Origin: Streptomyces sp. CA-210063
Lineage (GTDB): Bacteria > Actinomycetota > Actinomycetes > Streptomycetales > Streptomycetaceae
Length of the DNA stretch: 64,000 nucleotides
Direction of reading: 5' to 3'
Assembly: GCF_024612015.1 (NCBI RefSeq)
Contig: NZ_CP102512.1
Location: 7,378,001-7,442,000, forward strand
In this document: one piece after another, positions 24,907-33,256 of the stretch
Layout of the letters: each line of letters starts with the position of its first letter
How positions within the stretch are numbered: the first letter of the stretch is position 1
Translations under genes and position numbers: made by a program
Notes under the pieces: generated by a model
Seen by the model: only the letters and a program-made list of their open reading frames with translations
The model's database searches: none
Told to the model about the DNA's origin: nothing

Positions 24907-26383
24907 CCGTGTCGGCCGTCCTCAGCGCCCGCTTCATGATCTTGCCCATGTCGTTGCGGGGGAGGGAGGAGAGGTGGTGGACGATTCGGGGGCGCTTGTG
25001 GGGGGACAGGCGGGTGGCGACGTGGGTGGACAACTCCTCGGCGGCGGGCGGGGATTGGGGGTCGGCGGGGACGATCCAGGCGACCACGCGTTCACCCAGG
25101 TCGGGGTCCGGTTCCCCGGTGACCGCGGCTTCCCGCACCCCCGGGTGCTCCAGCAGCGCGTTCTCGATCTCGCCCGCGCCGATCTTGTAACCGCCGCTCT
25201 TGATGAGGTCGGTGGCCTTGCGGCCGACGATGCGTACATAGCCGTCGGGGTCGCGGACGGCCATGTCACCCGTGCGGAACCAGCCGTCGGAGGTGAAAGC
25301 GGCGGCGGTGGCGTCGGGGCGGTTGAGGTACTCGGTGAAGAGGTTCGGGCCGCGCACCTGGATCTCGCCGACCGACTCGCCGTCGTATGCGGTGAGGGGC
25401 GTGCCGTCGTCCTCGACCAGCCTCAACTCCACGCCCGGCAGCGGGACTCCGACCGTGCCCGCGCGGGGTTCGCCGTCCGCGCGGACGCTGGTGTTCATCA
25501 GGGTCTCCGTCATGCCGTACCGCTCGATCACTCGGCGCCCGGTCGCCGCCGCGATCCGCTCGTGGTCGTGCACCGGCAGCGCGGCCGAGCCGGAGACGAG
25601 GAGGCGGGCGCGGCCGAGTGCCTTCGCCAGTTCCGGATCGGCGGGCAGGGCCTCCGCGATCCGGTGGTACATCGTCGGCACGCCGAACAGCATGGTCGCG
25701 CCGGCCGACAGCTCCCGGGCGACCGCTCCCGTGTCGAACCTGCCCAGGTGACGGACCGATCCGCCGCGCCGCAGCGGGCCCAGGATGCCCAGGATCAGGC
25801 CGTGTACGTGGAAGAGGGGCAGGGCGTGGACCAGTACGTCGTCGGCGGTCCACTGCCAGGCGTCGGCCAGCGCGTCCAGGGTGGTCGCGACGGCTCGGCG
25901 GGGGATGACGGCACCCTTGGGCGGGCCGGTGGTGCCGGAGGTGTAGACGACGAGGGCGGGGGCGGCGGGGGACGGTTCGTCCGCCGCCGGGAGCGGCGCC
26001 GACACCGGGGCCGACCCGCGCCGCTCCTGGACGTCGATGTCCACGCGCTCCAACTTGCCCAGCGCGTCCGGGAGTTCGATGCCGCGCGCGGTGAGGACCA
26101 GGGTGGGGGCGCTGTCCTTCAGGATGTGCCCCAGCTCGCTCTCGCCCGACTTCGGGTTGAGCGGCACGACCGGGACCCCGGCCCGCAGCGCGGCCACGAC
26201 GCCCACCGCCGTCTCCAGCGTCGGTGTCGCCCAGACCGCCACCCGGCCCGCCTCGCGGAGCCGGGCGGCGAGCGTGCCGGTCGTGGCGGCGAGTTCCGCG
26301 TACGTCAGGGACCGGTCGCCGAAGCGGAGGGCGGGCCGCCCGGCCCGGGTGTCGTCGGTGAGGGCCGGGAAGAGAGGGGACAC
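24899..26383 (-). CDS. matB: Malonyl-CoA synthetase MatB
   Basis: This 494-residue enzyme of the acyl-CoA synthetase (ANL) superfamily starts at GTG 26383, seven bases after GGAG; a longer frame to 26431 lacks a ribosome site. The AMP-binding P-loop is VVYTSGTTGPPKG, the adenine segment is VIERYGMTETLMNTS, and the C-terminal domain has FRTGDMAVRDPDGYVRIVGR and the catalytic Lys in NDMGKIMKR. It closely follows my recollection of Streptomyces coelicolor MatB (SCO2444), which converts malonate or methylmalonate, ATP and CoA to malonyl- or methylmalonyl-CoA, a polyketide extender unit. It lies 52 bases after matC and overlaps the carboxyltransferase by eight bases. Confidence 0.92.
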   Translation of the reverse strand: MSPLFPALTDDTRAGRPALRFGDRSLTYAELAATTGTLAARLREAGRVAVWATPTLETAVGVVAALRAGVPVVPLNPKSGESELGHILKDSAPTLVLTARGIELPDALGKLERVDIDVQERRGSAPVSAPLPAADEPSPAAPALVVYTSGTTGPPKGAVIPRRAVATTLDALADAWQWTADDVLVHALPLFHVHGLILGILGPLRRGGSVRHLGRFDTGAVARELSAGATMLFGVPTMYHRIAEALPADPELAKALGRARLLVSGSAALPVHDHERIAAATGRRVIERYGMTETLMNTSVRADGEPRAGTVGVPLPGVELRLVEDDGTPLTAYDGESVGEIQVRGPNLFTEYLNRPDATAAAFTSDGWFRTGDMAVRDPDGYVRIVGRKATDLIKSGGYKIGAGEIENALLEHPGVREAAVTGEPDPDLGERVVAWIVPADPQSPPAAEELSTHVATRLSPHKRPRIVHHLSSLPRNDMGKIMKRALRTADTDD

Positions 26384-26435
26384 GTTCTGTACTCCTTGGT
26401 CGTTGTCCTGCGCTGTACCGCTACCGCTCATGTGA

Positions 26436-27857
26436 CTACCCGAACCCCGGGACGACCAGCACCAGCCACGCCACCGCGGGTACCACCGCCACCACGATCC
26501 CTCCGTAGACCATCAGCTGCCGGAAGAAGCGCTCGCGGTCGACGTCCGGTGCCGCGGCCAGGACGAGGGCGCCGTTCGTGGAGAAGGGGCTCACGTCCAC
26601 GACCGTCGCGGACACGGCGAGTGCCGCGACCATGCCTATCGCGCCGATCTCGCCCTGCGCCAGGAACGGTACGGCGAGGGGGATGAGGGCGCCCATGATG
26701 CCCACGGACGAGGCGAAGGCCGACACGATCGCGCCGATGTAGCAGAGCAGGACGGCTGCGAGGAGGGGGATGCCGATGTCGCTGACGCCCTCGCCGGCCC
26801 AGGTGATGGTGCCCATTTCGTCCAGGACGCCCACGTAGGTGAGGACGCCGCAGATGAGGAGGACCGTGGACCAGGCAATCTGGCCTACCGCCTTGCGGCT
26901 GTCGTCCGGCCAGATGGCGCTGAGGATCACTGCGAGGGTGACTGCGGTGAGGCCGGCGTCCAGGTCGAAGGCGAGGACGGAGACGACCAGGGCGGCGAGG
27001 GCGGTGAGGGTGGCCGCGCGGGCGGGGGTGAGTGCGGGAGTGAGGGCGGTCTCGGTGCCGGAGGTGGATGCGGTACCGGGGGTGGGGTCGGCCGGGGGTT
27101 GGGTCCGCTGCTCGGCGGTACGAGGTGCCGCTGCGCCCACCCGTGCCGCCCCAGCGGCACGATTGCCCGCAGCTGTGTCGGCGGCGGTGGTGCGGTTGCC
27201 CGCAGCTGTGTCGGCGGCGGCTTGGGCAGTCTCGTCTTTCACCGCTCCCTGTGCCCACAGCTTCAGCCCGCCGAACAGGACGAACACCACCGCCGCGATC
27301 ACGATGTTGGCTGTCAGTGAGGCCAGGAACAGGGCGACTTCGTTGCCCGGGAGGTTTTCGCGTTCCACGATGCCGTTGACGATCGTGCCGTAGATGCTGA
27401 TGGGGGAGAAGCCGCCGCCCTGGGCGCCGTGGACGACCATGGCGCCCATGAGGAGGGGGCTGATGCCGTAGCGGGCGGCGAAGCTGAGGGCGATCGGCGC
27501 GACGATCGCGACCGCGGCCGGGCTGACCGCGCCGATCGCCGTGAGGGCGCCGGTGAGGGCGAACATCACCCAGGGGATGAGGGCCACCCGGCCCCGGACC
27601 AGCCGGATCGAGGCGTGCACCAGCCAGTCGGTGGTGCCGTTGGCGCGGGCGATCGCGAAGAGATAGGTGATGCCGACGAGGACGACGAACAGGTCGCCGG
27701 GGAAGCCGGCGAAGATGCCGTCCGCGTCGAGACCGGCGACGAGTTCGCCTACTCCGAACGCGGCGGCGAAGGCGAGCGCGCCCATGTTCACGGAACGGGT
27801 CGTGGCGATGACGAACACCACGGCGAGGACGAGGATCGAGATGAGTTCGGGGGACAT
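26436..27857 (-). CDS. matC: MatC-type dicarboxylate (malonate) transporter
   Basis: This 473-residue membrane protein starts at ATG 27857, six bases after GGGAG. It has about ten to twelve hydrophobic segments. The N-terminal half has the MatC-like pattern VNMGALAFAAAFGVGELVAG and GFPGDLFVVLVGITYLFAIA, and conserved loops HGAQGGGFSPISIYG and VSATVVDVSPFSTNGAL, each with the Ser/Thr-Pro sites of SLC13/DASS-type carriers. It should import malonate or related dicarboxylates for MatB. The hydrophilic loop at residues about 213-259 is a dispersed repeat read in frame. It is divergent from matR with palindromes between. Confidence 0.87.
   Translation of the reverse strand: MSPELISILVLAVVFVIATTRSVNMGALAFAAAFGVGELVAGLDADGIFAGFPGDLFVVLVGITYLFAIARANGTTDWLVHASIRLVRGRVALIPWVMFALTGALTAIGAVSPAAVAIVAPIALSFAARYGISPLLMGAMVVHGAQGGGFSPISIYGTIVNGIVERENLPGNEVALFLASLTANIVIAAVVFVLFGGLKLWAQGAVKDETAQAAADTAAGNRTTAADTAAGNRAAGAARVGAAAPRTAEQRTQPPADPTPGTASTSGTETALTPALTPARAATLTALAALVVSVLAFDLDAGLTAVTLAVILSAIWPDDSRKAVGQIAWSTVLLICGVLTYVGVLDEMGTITWAGEGVSDIGIPLLAAVLLCYIGAIVSAFASSVGIMGALIPLAVPFLAQGEIGAIGMVAALAVSATVVDVSPFSTNGALVLAAAPDVDRERFFRQLMVYGGIVVAVVPAVAWLVLVVPGFG
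27081..27220. repeat. R2 dispersed repeat inside matC
   Basis: It begins near GGTGGGGTCGGCCGGG and contains CCGCTGCTCGGCGG, GAGGTGCCGCTGCGCCCACC and CAGCGGCACGATTGCCCGC. The tail TTGCCCGCAGCTGTGTCGGC occurs twice in tandem. On the minus strand it is read as AADTAAGNR repeats and VGAAAPRTAEQR. A second copy lies in the gene at 41164-42759. Confidence 0.85.
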
Positions 27858-27919
27858 ACGGGCTCCCGTCGTTGGGTCCCGGAACGGCCGAGGGCAGTGG
27901 AAACTGGGGCTGAGTGGTC

Positions 27920-27936
27920 GAGTGGCTGAGCCACTC
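27920..27936. promoter_or_regulatory. Palindromic operator, site 1 (GAGTGGCT-G-AGCCACTC)
   Basis: A perfect 8-bp inverted repeat around one base, 63 bases upstream of the matC start and on the opposite side from the GntR gene. FadR-type GntR regulators usually bind such short-spaced palindromes, so the divergent regulator at 28132 is the likely ligand. Confidence 0.7.
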
Positions 27937-27988
27937 ACGGTTGGTCAGCGTGGGCGCGTACGCGGGCCGCGTCAAGAGGTCGCGCAGG

Positions 27989-28005
27989 AATTGGCTCAGC
28001 CACTC
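27989..28005. promoter_or_regulatory. Palindromic operator, site 2 (half conserved)
   Basis: This reads TTGGCTCAGCCACTC, matching site 1 in its core and right arm. The two sites are 69 bases apart centre to centre and lie in the divergent matC/matR region, consistent with one regulator controlling both directions. Confidence 0.6.
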
Positions 28006-28131
28006 GCCCATCGGGCCACTGGCGCGGGCCGGTGTTACGCTCCGGACGTGCGACCCCGAACGAGGCCGGACGAGGCCGGATGAACCCGGGCGACGCCGTA
28101 CGAGCCGGACGAGTGACGAGTTGGGGGACCC

Positions 28132-28839
28132 GTGAGCGACGCCCTGCGCCCCATGGCCAAGCAGCGGCTCTACGAGCAGGTCCTCGACCGGCTGCGTCAG
28201 TACGTCGTCGAGGGCGGCCTGAAGGCCGGTGACCGGCTGCCTCCCGAGCGGGACCTGGCCCAGCGGCTGGGAGTGAGCCGGGCCTCGGTCAAGCAGGCGA
28301 TCGTGGTGCTGGAGGTCCAGGGCCTGGTGGAGGCGCGGCACGGCGGCGGCACGTATCTCGTCCGGGACAGCCTCGATGTCGAGCCGGTCGAGGAGATGGT
28401 CGAACGGCGTCGGCGGCTGCCCGATGTCCTGGACGCCCGCGAGGCGTTGGAGACGAAGCTCGCCGAACTGGCCGCCGAGCGCCGCACGGACGACGACCTG
28501 GCCGCGATGCGGGACGCGCTCGCCCATATGGCCGGGGAGATCGAGCGGGACGGGCACGGTATCGAGGGCGACCGGCTCTTCCACGCGGCGGTCACGGCGG
28601 CCGCGCACAGCGGTCTGCTCGCGGAGTTCATGCGCTCCATCGCCGACCAGATCGCCGAGAGCCGCACCGAGTCGCTGCGCCAGCCGGGTCGGCCCGACCG
28701 TTCCCTCGCCCAGCATCAGGCGATCCTCGACGCCATCGCCGCCCGGCAGCCCCAACAGGCGGCCACCGCGATGCGCCGCCATGTGCGCACGGTCGCCAAG
28801 GTCCGCCTGCTGGACTGGGATCCGGGCGAGGCCCGATAG
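28132..28839 (+). CDS. matR: GntR/FadR-family regulator, probable malonate regulator MatR
   Basis: This 235-residue regulator starts at GTG 28132. The N-terminal winged helix has the GntR pattern LRQYVVEGGLKAGDRLPPER, LAQRLGVSRASVKQAIVVLE and GLVEARHGGGTYLV. The C-terminal FCD all-helical domain binds an effector, with acid and His residues around DRLFHAAVTAAAHSG and HQAILDAI that normally coordinate metal or a carboxylate. It is divergent from the matC-matB operon, with two palindromes in between. It should repress or activate that operon in response to malonate or malonyl-CoA; that is by analogy with rhizobial MatR. Confidence 0.87.
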   Translation: MSDALRPMAKQRLYEQVLDRLRQYVVEGGLKAGDRLPPERDLAQRLGVSRASVKQAIVVLEVQGLVEARHGGGTYLVRDSLDVEPVEEMVERRRRLPDVLDAREALETKLAELAAERRTDDDLAAMRDALAHMAGEIERDGHGIEGDRLFHAAVTAAAHSGLLAEFMRSIADQIAESRTESLRQPGRPDRSLAQHQAILDAIAARQPQQAATAMRRHVRTVAKVRLLDWDPGEAR

Positions 28840-29106
28840 GGGCGTACGGATCCGCGAGGCGCGCGGGGCTGTTGGGGGAGCGCCGCGCGCGGTCTGTGAC
28901 GGGAAGCGACGGATGGCTGCCGACGGGGAGACGAGCATCACCTTCGAGGGCGTCCTCCGTGCTGAGGGGCGGTGACCTGCGACGTCGTGCCGCTTGGTGG
29001 GTCGTCAGCTCCGGCCGCCCCTTCCCTCGTGCCCGTTCGACTTGTGGCGGCCGTCAACTGCCGCTATTCCTTGGGCCGTTCAAGCAAGCGCAGGAGCGGG
29101 GTCGCT

Positions 29107-29613
29107 GTGGGATCAACGGTTCACGATGTCGTGCGGGACGTGGTGGCGCAGGTGGCGCCCGAGGAGAAGTGGCTGGCCGACCTGCCGTCGCCGGAGCTGG
29201 TCGAACTTGCCGTACGTGCTTCGAACCCGCCGCGGGAGGTCCGGCGGGAGCCGGTCGGTTTCGGACTTCCCGAGGCCGTCGCGTTCGTCACCCCGGTGGT
29301 GTGGATCGTGGTCCAGGGCGTCACGCAACGCGGTACGGATGCCTTCCTCAACGGCGCTGGACCGCGGGCCAGGGCCGCGTTCCGTAAACTCCTGGGACGG
29401 CCCGCCGAACCGCTCGAGGCGGCACCCGAAGCGGCCACGGTGCCGACACTGACACAGGACCAGCTCAGAAAAGTACGCTGGCAGGTACTGCGCTGTGGAA
29501 GCGACGCCGGACTGGACGACCGTGTCGCCGAGACACTCGCCGACGCGGTCGTCGGCCGACTCGCGCTGGGTACCGGGGACGACTCGACGCCGCCGGACGA
29601 GACGGCCGGCTGA
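29107..29613 (+). CDS. Unrecognised protein paired with an M48 protease
   Basis: This 168-residue protein (GTG 29107, with AGGAG upstream; the frame also reaches 28972, where composition looks non-coding) has an N-terminal acidic helix, DVVRDVVAQVAPEEKWLADL, a hydrophobic segment AVAFVTPVVWIVVQGV and a C-terminal RRxx-rich tail with QLRKVRWQVLRCGSDAGLDD. I recognise no family. The stop directly abuts the GTG of the M48 protease gene, so the two are probably co-translated and may function together at the membrane. Confidence 0.65.
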   Translation: MGSTVHDVVRDVVAQVAPEEKWLADLPSPELVELAVRASNPPREVRREPVGFGLPEAVAFVTPVVWIVVQGVTQRGTDAFLNGAGPRARAAFRKLLGRPAEPLEAAPEAATVPTLTQDQLRKVRWQVLRCGSDAGLDDRVAETLADAVVGRLALGTGDDSTPPDETAG

Positions 29614-31188
29614 GTGCCCCGAACGCAAAGGCGGGGAGCGTCCGCCCCGTCGTTCTTCCAGGGTTATGTGACCGCGGGCACCACCCGGCGCTTCCTCCTG
29701 CTCCTCGTGGTGGTGTTCCTGTCCTGCCTGTCGCTGTACCAGCACCTCGCCGCCGTTGTCCTGGTGGGGATGGAACCCGCCTGCGTGCACGCTCCGAGAT
29801 GCCGCCTCACGGCGTCCACCCAGGTGTTCTGGCCCGCGGCGAGCGCCATGGGGAGCGTCCTGCTCGCGGTGTTCGCGGGCTGCTGGTGGCTGCCGGCATG
29901 GCGGACGCACAGGCGTCGGCTGACACCGCTTCCCGATTCCCCCCGGGGACTGAACCGCCATCTGAACCAACTGGTGGAGCGAGCCGGGATCAAACGCCCG
30001 CCCGTCTTCCTCCTCGACCGTCGTGCACAGGCCGACGACGCGTTGGCGTTCGGCCGGGTGGGGCACTACCGGGTGTCCCTGTCACTCCATCTGGTCAACA
30101 CCTGGACCGTCGGCGGGGACCGCCGACGGTTCGAGGCCGTCGTGCTGCACGAGCTGGCGCACATCCGCAACCGCGATGTGGACATCACCTTCGCCGCCCT
30201 GGTCCTGCACCGGGTCGTCCTCCTGGGCGTCCTGCTGCCGTACGTGGTGGTATGGGCGTGGAACTGGGGCCTGTTCGGGGCCGCGCTGGACGGCCGGTTC
30301 TCCGAACTCTGGCCCGGGACATGGCGGTTGATGATGCAGTGGTCCGGGGCCTTCCCCGTCCTGCTCGCGCTCCAACTGCATCTGGCGGTCCGTGACCTGA
30401 TGCGCAAGCGGGAACTGTACGCCGATCTCGACGCGGTGGGCTGGGGCGCCGACCGCTCGGTCTGGAGAACGGCGGTCGGTGCCGTGAGGACCACATGGCG
30501 CCCTGGCTCGCGGGAGAGGCTCGCGGCCCTCGCCCGGTGGCTCGCCGAACCGTGGCGCAGTACCCATCCGAGCCCCGCACTGCGGTGGGCCGCGCTCCGT
30601 CGGGACGCCGAACCCGGTCTCTACGGCGACGTACCAACGGATCTGCTGACCGCGAGCCTGCTCTGCACCCTCTTCTGGGCCTGGCTCGACGTCTGGTTCG
30701 CGAGCCCCCGGGAGGGGGGCCCGGAGGGGATGTTCGTCGGGGTGGTGTCGTACCTGATGATCACCGTGGTGGCCTCCGTGTACATCACCATGGCCCGGAA
30801 GAGTGTGCATCAGGGCTTTGCCCGGCCCGTGCCCGCGGGCTTCCGCCAGGACCGGGCCGTTCCACTCACCGTCCTCGGCATCGTGTGTGTCCTGGTGCTC
30901 CTGGCCATCGATCCGCTCGGCTCGCACGGTCCGGGGCTGATCAGCCGCGCGGGGCCGGCCGGAGCGCCGGTCACTTCCCCCCACCACGCCCCGCCGTCCG
31001 TTCAATGGCCCTACCCGGCTTCCACCACGTCCGCCACCACGCAGCTGACGTTGTCCGGCCCGCCCGCCTCGTTCGCCTCGGTGACGAGTGCGCGTACGGC
31101 CGCCTCCGGGTCCGGGACCGAGGACAGGATCCGCCGGATGGCCGGGTCGGGGACGACCGACGACAGGCCGTCCGAGCACAGGAGGTAG
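29614..31188 (+). CDS. M48-family membrane metalloprotease
   Basis: This 524-residue protein has the zinc-binding motif HELAHIRNRD (HExxH) and hydrophobic segments near residues 27-50, 70-95, 190-215 and 240-260. The second zinc-ligand region is the LMRKRELYADLDAVGW stretch. These fit the M48 (HtpX/Ste24-like) family, which degrades damaged or misfolded membrane proteins. I start at GTG 29614, directly after the upstream stop. Its last 178 bases overlap the antisense end of the MerR-PP2C gene. In that part the sequence (after residue about 450) is Ser/Thr/Pro-rich and low in order, so it may be a disordered tail. Confidence 0.8.
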   Translation: MPRTQRRGASAPSFFQGYVTAGTTRRFLLLLVVVFLSCLSLYQHLAAVVLVGMEPACVHAPRCRLTASTQVFWPAASAMGSVLLAVFAGCWWLPAWRTHRRRLTPLPDSPRGLNRHLNQLVERAGIKRPPVFLLDRRAQADDALAFGRVGHYRVSLSLHLVNTWTVGGDRRRFEAVVLHELAHIRNRDVDITFAALVLHRVVLLGVLLPYVVVWAWNWGLFGAALDGRFSELWPGTWRLMMQWSGAFPVLLALQLHLAVRDLMRKRELYADLDAVGWGADRSVWRTAVGAVRTTWRPGSRERLAALARWLAEPWRSTHPSPALRWAALRRDAEPGLYGDVPTDLLTASLLCTLFWAWLDVWFASPREGGPEGMFVGVVSYLMITVVASVYITMARKSVHQGFARPVPAGFRQDRAVPLTVLGIVCVLVLLAIDPLGSHGPGLISRAGPAGAPVTSPHHAPPSVQWPYPASTTSATTQLTLSGPPASFASVTSARTAASGSGTEDRIRRMAGSGTTDDRPSEHRR

Positions 31189-32069
31189 CGGTCGCCGGGG
31201 TGGGCGTCGTGGAGGCGCAGGTCGGGGGTCGACTTGGTGTCGTCGGTGGTCAACGCCCGTATGAGCAGGGCGCGTTGGGGGTGAGTGGTCGCCTCCTCGG
31301 CGGTCAGCCGGCCCTCGTCGATCAGCGACTGGACGACGGTGTGGTCGTGCGTGATCCGGAACATCCCGCCATCGCGCAGCAGATACGCGCGGGAGTCGCC
31401 GATGTGCACGAGGGCGAGCCGGGAGCCGGTCCACAGCATCGCGGTCAAAGTCGTGCCGTCGTCCCCGATCTCCTCGATGTTCCGTACGGCGTCGGTCGCG
31501 CCCCGTACCGCGTCCTCCAGCAGGTTCAGCACGCTGCCCGCCGGAAGGATGTCGCGGTCCAGGGCCTTCAGCGCCTCCACGGCGGCCGTGCTCGCGGGCG
31601 CCCCGGCCGGACCGAAGCCGTCGGCGACGGCGAGGACGCGGGTGCCGGCGTAGGCGGTGTCCTGGTTGGCGGCGCGGACCAGGCCGGTGTCGGAGAGGGC
31701 GGCGTAACGGAGTTCCAGCATCGAGATGTCCTCCTCGGACGTGTGGGTGAGGTGGTCCACGAGGAAGGCCGCGAGGTCGCGTCGGCTCGTCGTCTCGGAC
31801 TCGACACCGGCCCAGTACGCCCGGATCTCCCGGGCCGCCGGACCCGGCCGAAGCGCGCACACCGTACGGATGCGGGCCAGCGGCATACCGAGCCGGCGCA
31901 GCCAGGCCACCAGCCGGGCCTGCTCCAACTGCTCGGTGGCGTAGTAGCGGTAGCCGGTGTCCGGGTCGACCCGGGCGGGCCGGAGCAGCTCCAGCTCGTC
32001 GTAGAGCCGCAGCGCCTTCGGCGACAGCCGGCACGCCTTGGCGAAGGCCCCGATCGTCAGCATCCCCAT
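31011..32069 (-). CDS. MerR-type DNA-binding domain fused to PP2C phosphatase
   Basis: This 352-residue protein starts at ATG 32069, just after GAGGGGG. Residues 1-110 are a MerR winged helix (LTIGAFAKACRLSPKALRLYDE, then YRYYATEQLEQA) with no conserved metal-binding Cys. Residues about 125-352 are a PPM-type Ser/Thr phosphatase with metal-binding Asp in VLAVADGFG, GDSRAYLLRDGG, DRYLLCSDGLS and AGGPDNVSCVV. A DNA-binding domain and a phosphatase on one chain are unusual. It may be a one-component regulator whose phosphatase activity feeds on its own control or on other phosphoproteins. The 3' end overlaps the antisense M48 protease gene. Confidence 0.85.
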   Translation of the reverse strand: MGMLTIGAFAKACRLSPKALRLYDELELLRPARVDPDTGYRYYATEQLEQARLVAWLRRLGMPLARIRTVCALRPGPAAREIRAYWAGVESETTSRRDLAAFLVDHLTHTSEEDISMLELRYAALSDTGLVRAANQDTAYAGTRVLAVADGFGPAGAPASTAAVEALKALDRDILPAGSVLNLLEDAVRGATDAVRNIEEIGDDGTTLTAMLWTGSRLALVHIGDSRAYLLRDGGMFRITHDHTVVQSLIDEGRLTAEEATTHPQRALLIRALTTDDTKSTPDLRLHDAHPGDRYLLCSDGLSSVVPDPAIRRILSSVPDPEAAVRALVTEANEAGGPDNVSCVVADVVEAG

Positions 32070-32260
32070 GGCCCCCTCGGCTCCCCTTCGGCCCTGGCCG
32101 TTCCTCTTCGGTCCCGGCCGTTCCTCGTTCCGCGATCGATGCTGGGGCTTCACCGAAGGTGAAGGTCAAGTGGTGTGACCCGACCACGCCGATCATCCGT
32201 TATCGTTTCGTTACCGTCCGCACGGCATCCGATCACAACCTGATCACACTCTGAAGGAAC

Positions 32261-33166
32261 ATGACCGCGCACAACGCAACACCTTCCCGCACCGGCACCG
32301 GCCGCCGCCGTAAAAAGGGTTCCGGACGCCGGGGGAAGGAGCCGGCGCGCCAGGGGAGAGGGCGTCTGTGGGGCGGTGGGCTGGGGGCGATGAGCGTCCT
32401 CGGCGTCGCCGGATTCGCGGCCGTGGCCTGGATGCCCGGCGGCACGGAGGAGTTATCGAACGAGGCCGGGGCCATCGCGTCCGCCGAGCCCTCGCCCGAA
32501 CGGTCCCGCCGCTCGCCCAGCGCCGGTTCGACCCGCAGCCCCTCCGCCTCGCCCAGCACGTCGCCGAACAAGCCGTCGCCCAGCTCGTCCCCGGTCACCA
32601 TCCCCGAGACCGGGCCGGGGACGTTCACCACGGCCTCCGGCGGCAGCGGCAAGGTGGGGAAGGGCGTGCCCCTGCGCTACCGGGTCGACGTCGAGAAGGG
32701 CCTGTCGCTCTCCGCCGCCGACGTCGCCGAGCAGGTGGAACGCATCCTCGCCGACCCGCGCGGCTGGACCGCGGACGGCGACTCGGCCTTCCAGCGGGTC
32801 GCCGGCGGCCACACCGACTTCGTCGTCAAGGTCGCGACCCCCGGCACCGTCGACGACATCTGCGGCGCGGCCGGGCTGAACACCCGGGGCGAGGTCAACT
32901 GCAACGTCGGCCGGAACGTCATGGTCAACCTCAAGCGCTGGGAACTGGCGACCCCCGTCTACGCCAAGGACGTCAAGGCCTACCGCGCCCTGATCATCAA
33001 CCACGAGGTCGGCCACTTCCTGGGCCACGGCCACGTCGGCTGCCCCGGCAAGGGCAGACCGGCCCCGGCGATGATGCAACAGATCAAGGGCATGAACGGC
33101 TGCGTCCCCAATGTCTGGCCGTACGACACGAAGGGGCGGCTCGTCACGGGGCCCGCCGTGCCGTGA
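32261..33166 (+). CDS. DUF3152 zincin-like secreted or anchored protein
   Basis: This 301-residue protein starts at ATG 32261 with GAAGGA upstream. It opens with an Arg/Gly/Lys-rich cytoplasmic stretch, then a hydrophobic segment at about 38-58 (GLGAMSVLGVAGFAAVAWM). A Ser/Pro-rich linker follows at about 60-120, then a conserved domain (GVPLRYRVDVEKG, ADPRGWTADGDSAFQRV). The motif NHEVGHFLGHGHVGC matches HExxHxxGxxH, so it is a likely zinc-dependent peptidase of the metzincin-like kind. Cys pairs (ICGAAGL, CNVG, GCPGKG, GCVPN) probably form disulfides outside the cell. The substrate is unknown. Confidence 0.85.
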   Translation: MTAHNATPSRTGTGRRRKKGSGRRGKEPARQGRGRLWGGGLGAMSVLGVAGFAAVAWMPGGTEELSNEAGAIASAEPSPERSRRSPSAGSTRSPSASPSTSPNKPSPSSSPVTIPETGPGTFTTASGGSGKVGKGVPLRYRVDVEKGLSLSAADVAEQVERILADPRGWTADGDSAFQRVAGGHTDFVVKVATPGTVDDICGAAGLNTRGEVNCNVGRNVMVNLKRWELATPVYAKDVKAYRALIINHEVGHFLGHGHVGCPGKGRPAPAMMQQIKGMNGCVPNVWPYDTKGRLVTGPAVP

Positions 33167-33256
33167 GCCGGAGCACCCCCGCGGAAACCCACTCCCTTCC
33201 CGCCACCGCCGGTTGTTAGTCTGCGCCAGCCGCAGCCGTACGAGAATGGAGCCCCC

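Noticed and set aside
24848..26686. Large plus-strand open frame opposite matB
   Set aside because: It is the GC-rich shadow of the well-supported matB gene; its translation is low-complexity Arg/Gly/Val with no fold.
28972..29106. Upstream extension of the 29107 gene
   Set aside because: The N-terminal 45 codons have non-coding composition and no ribosome site; GTG 29107 has AGGAG upstream.
32368..33219. Plus-strand alternative frame in the DUF3152 gene
   Set aside because: It is a frame-shifted shadow with Arg/Gly-rich translation; the DUF3152 frame has the HEVGH motif and a good start.
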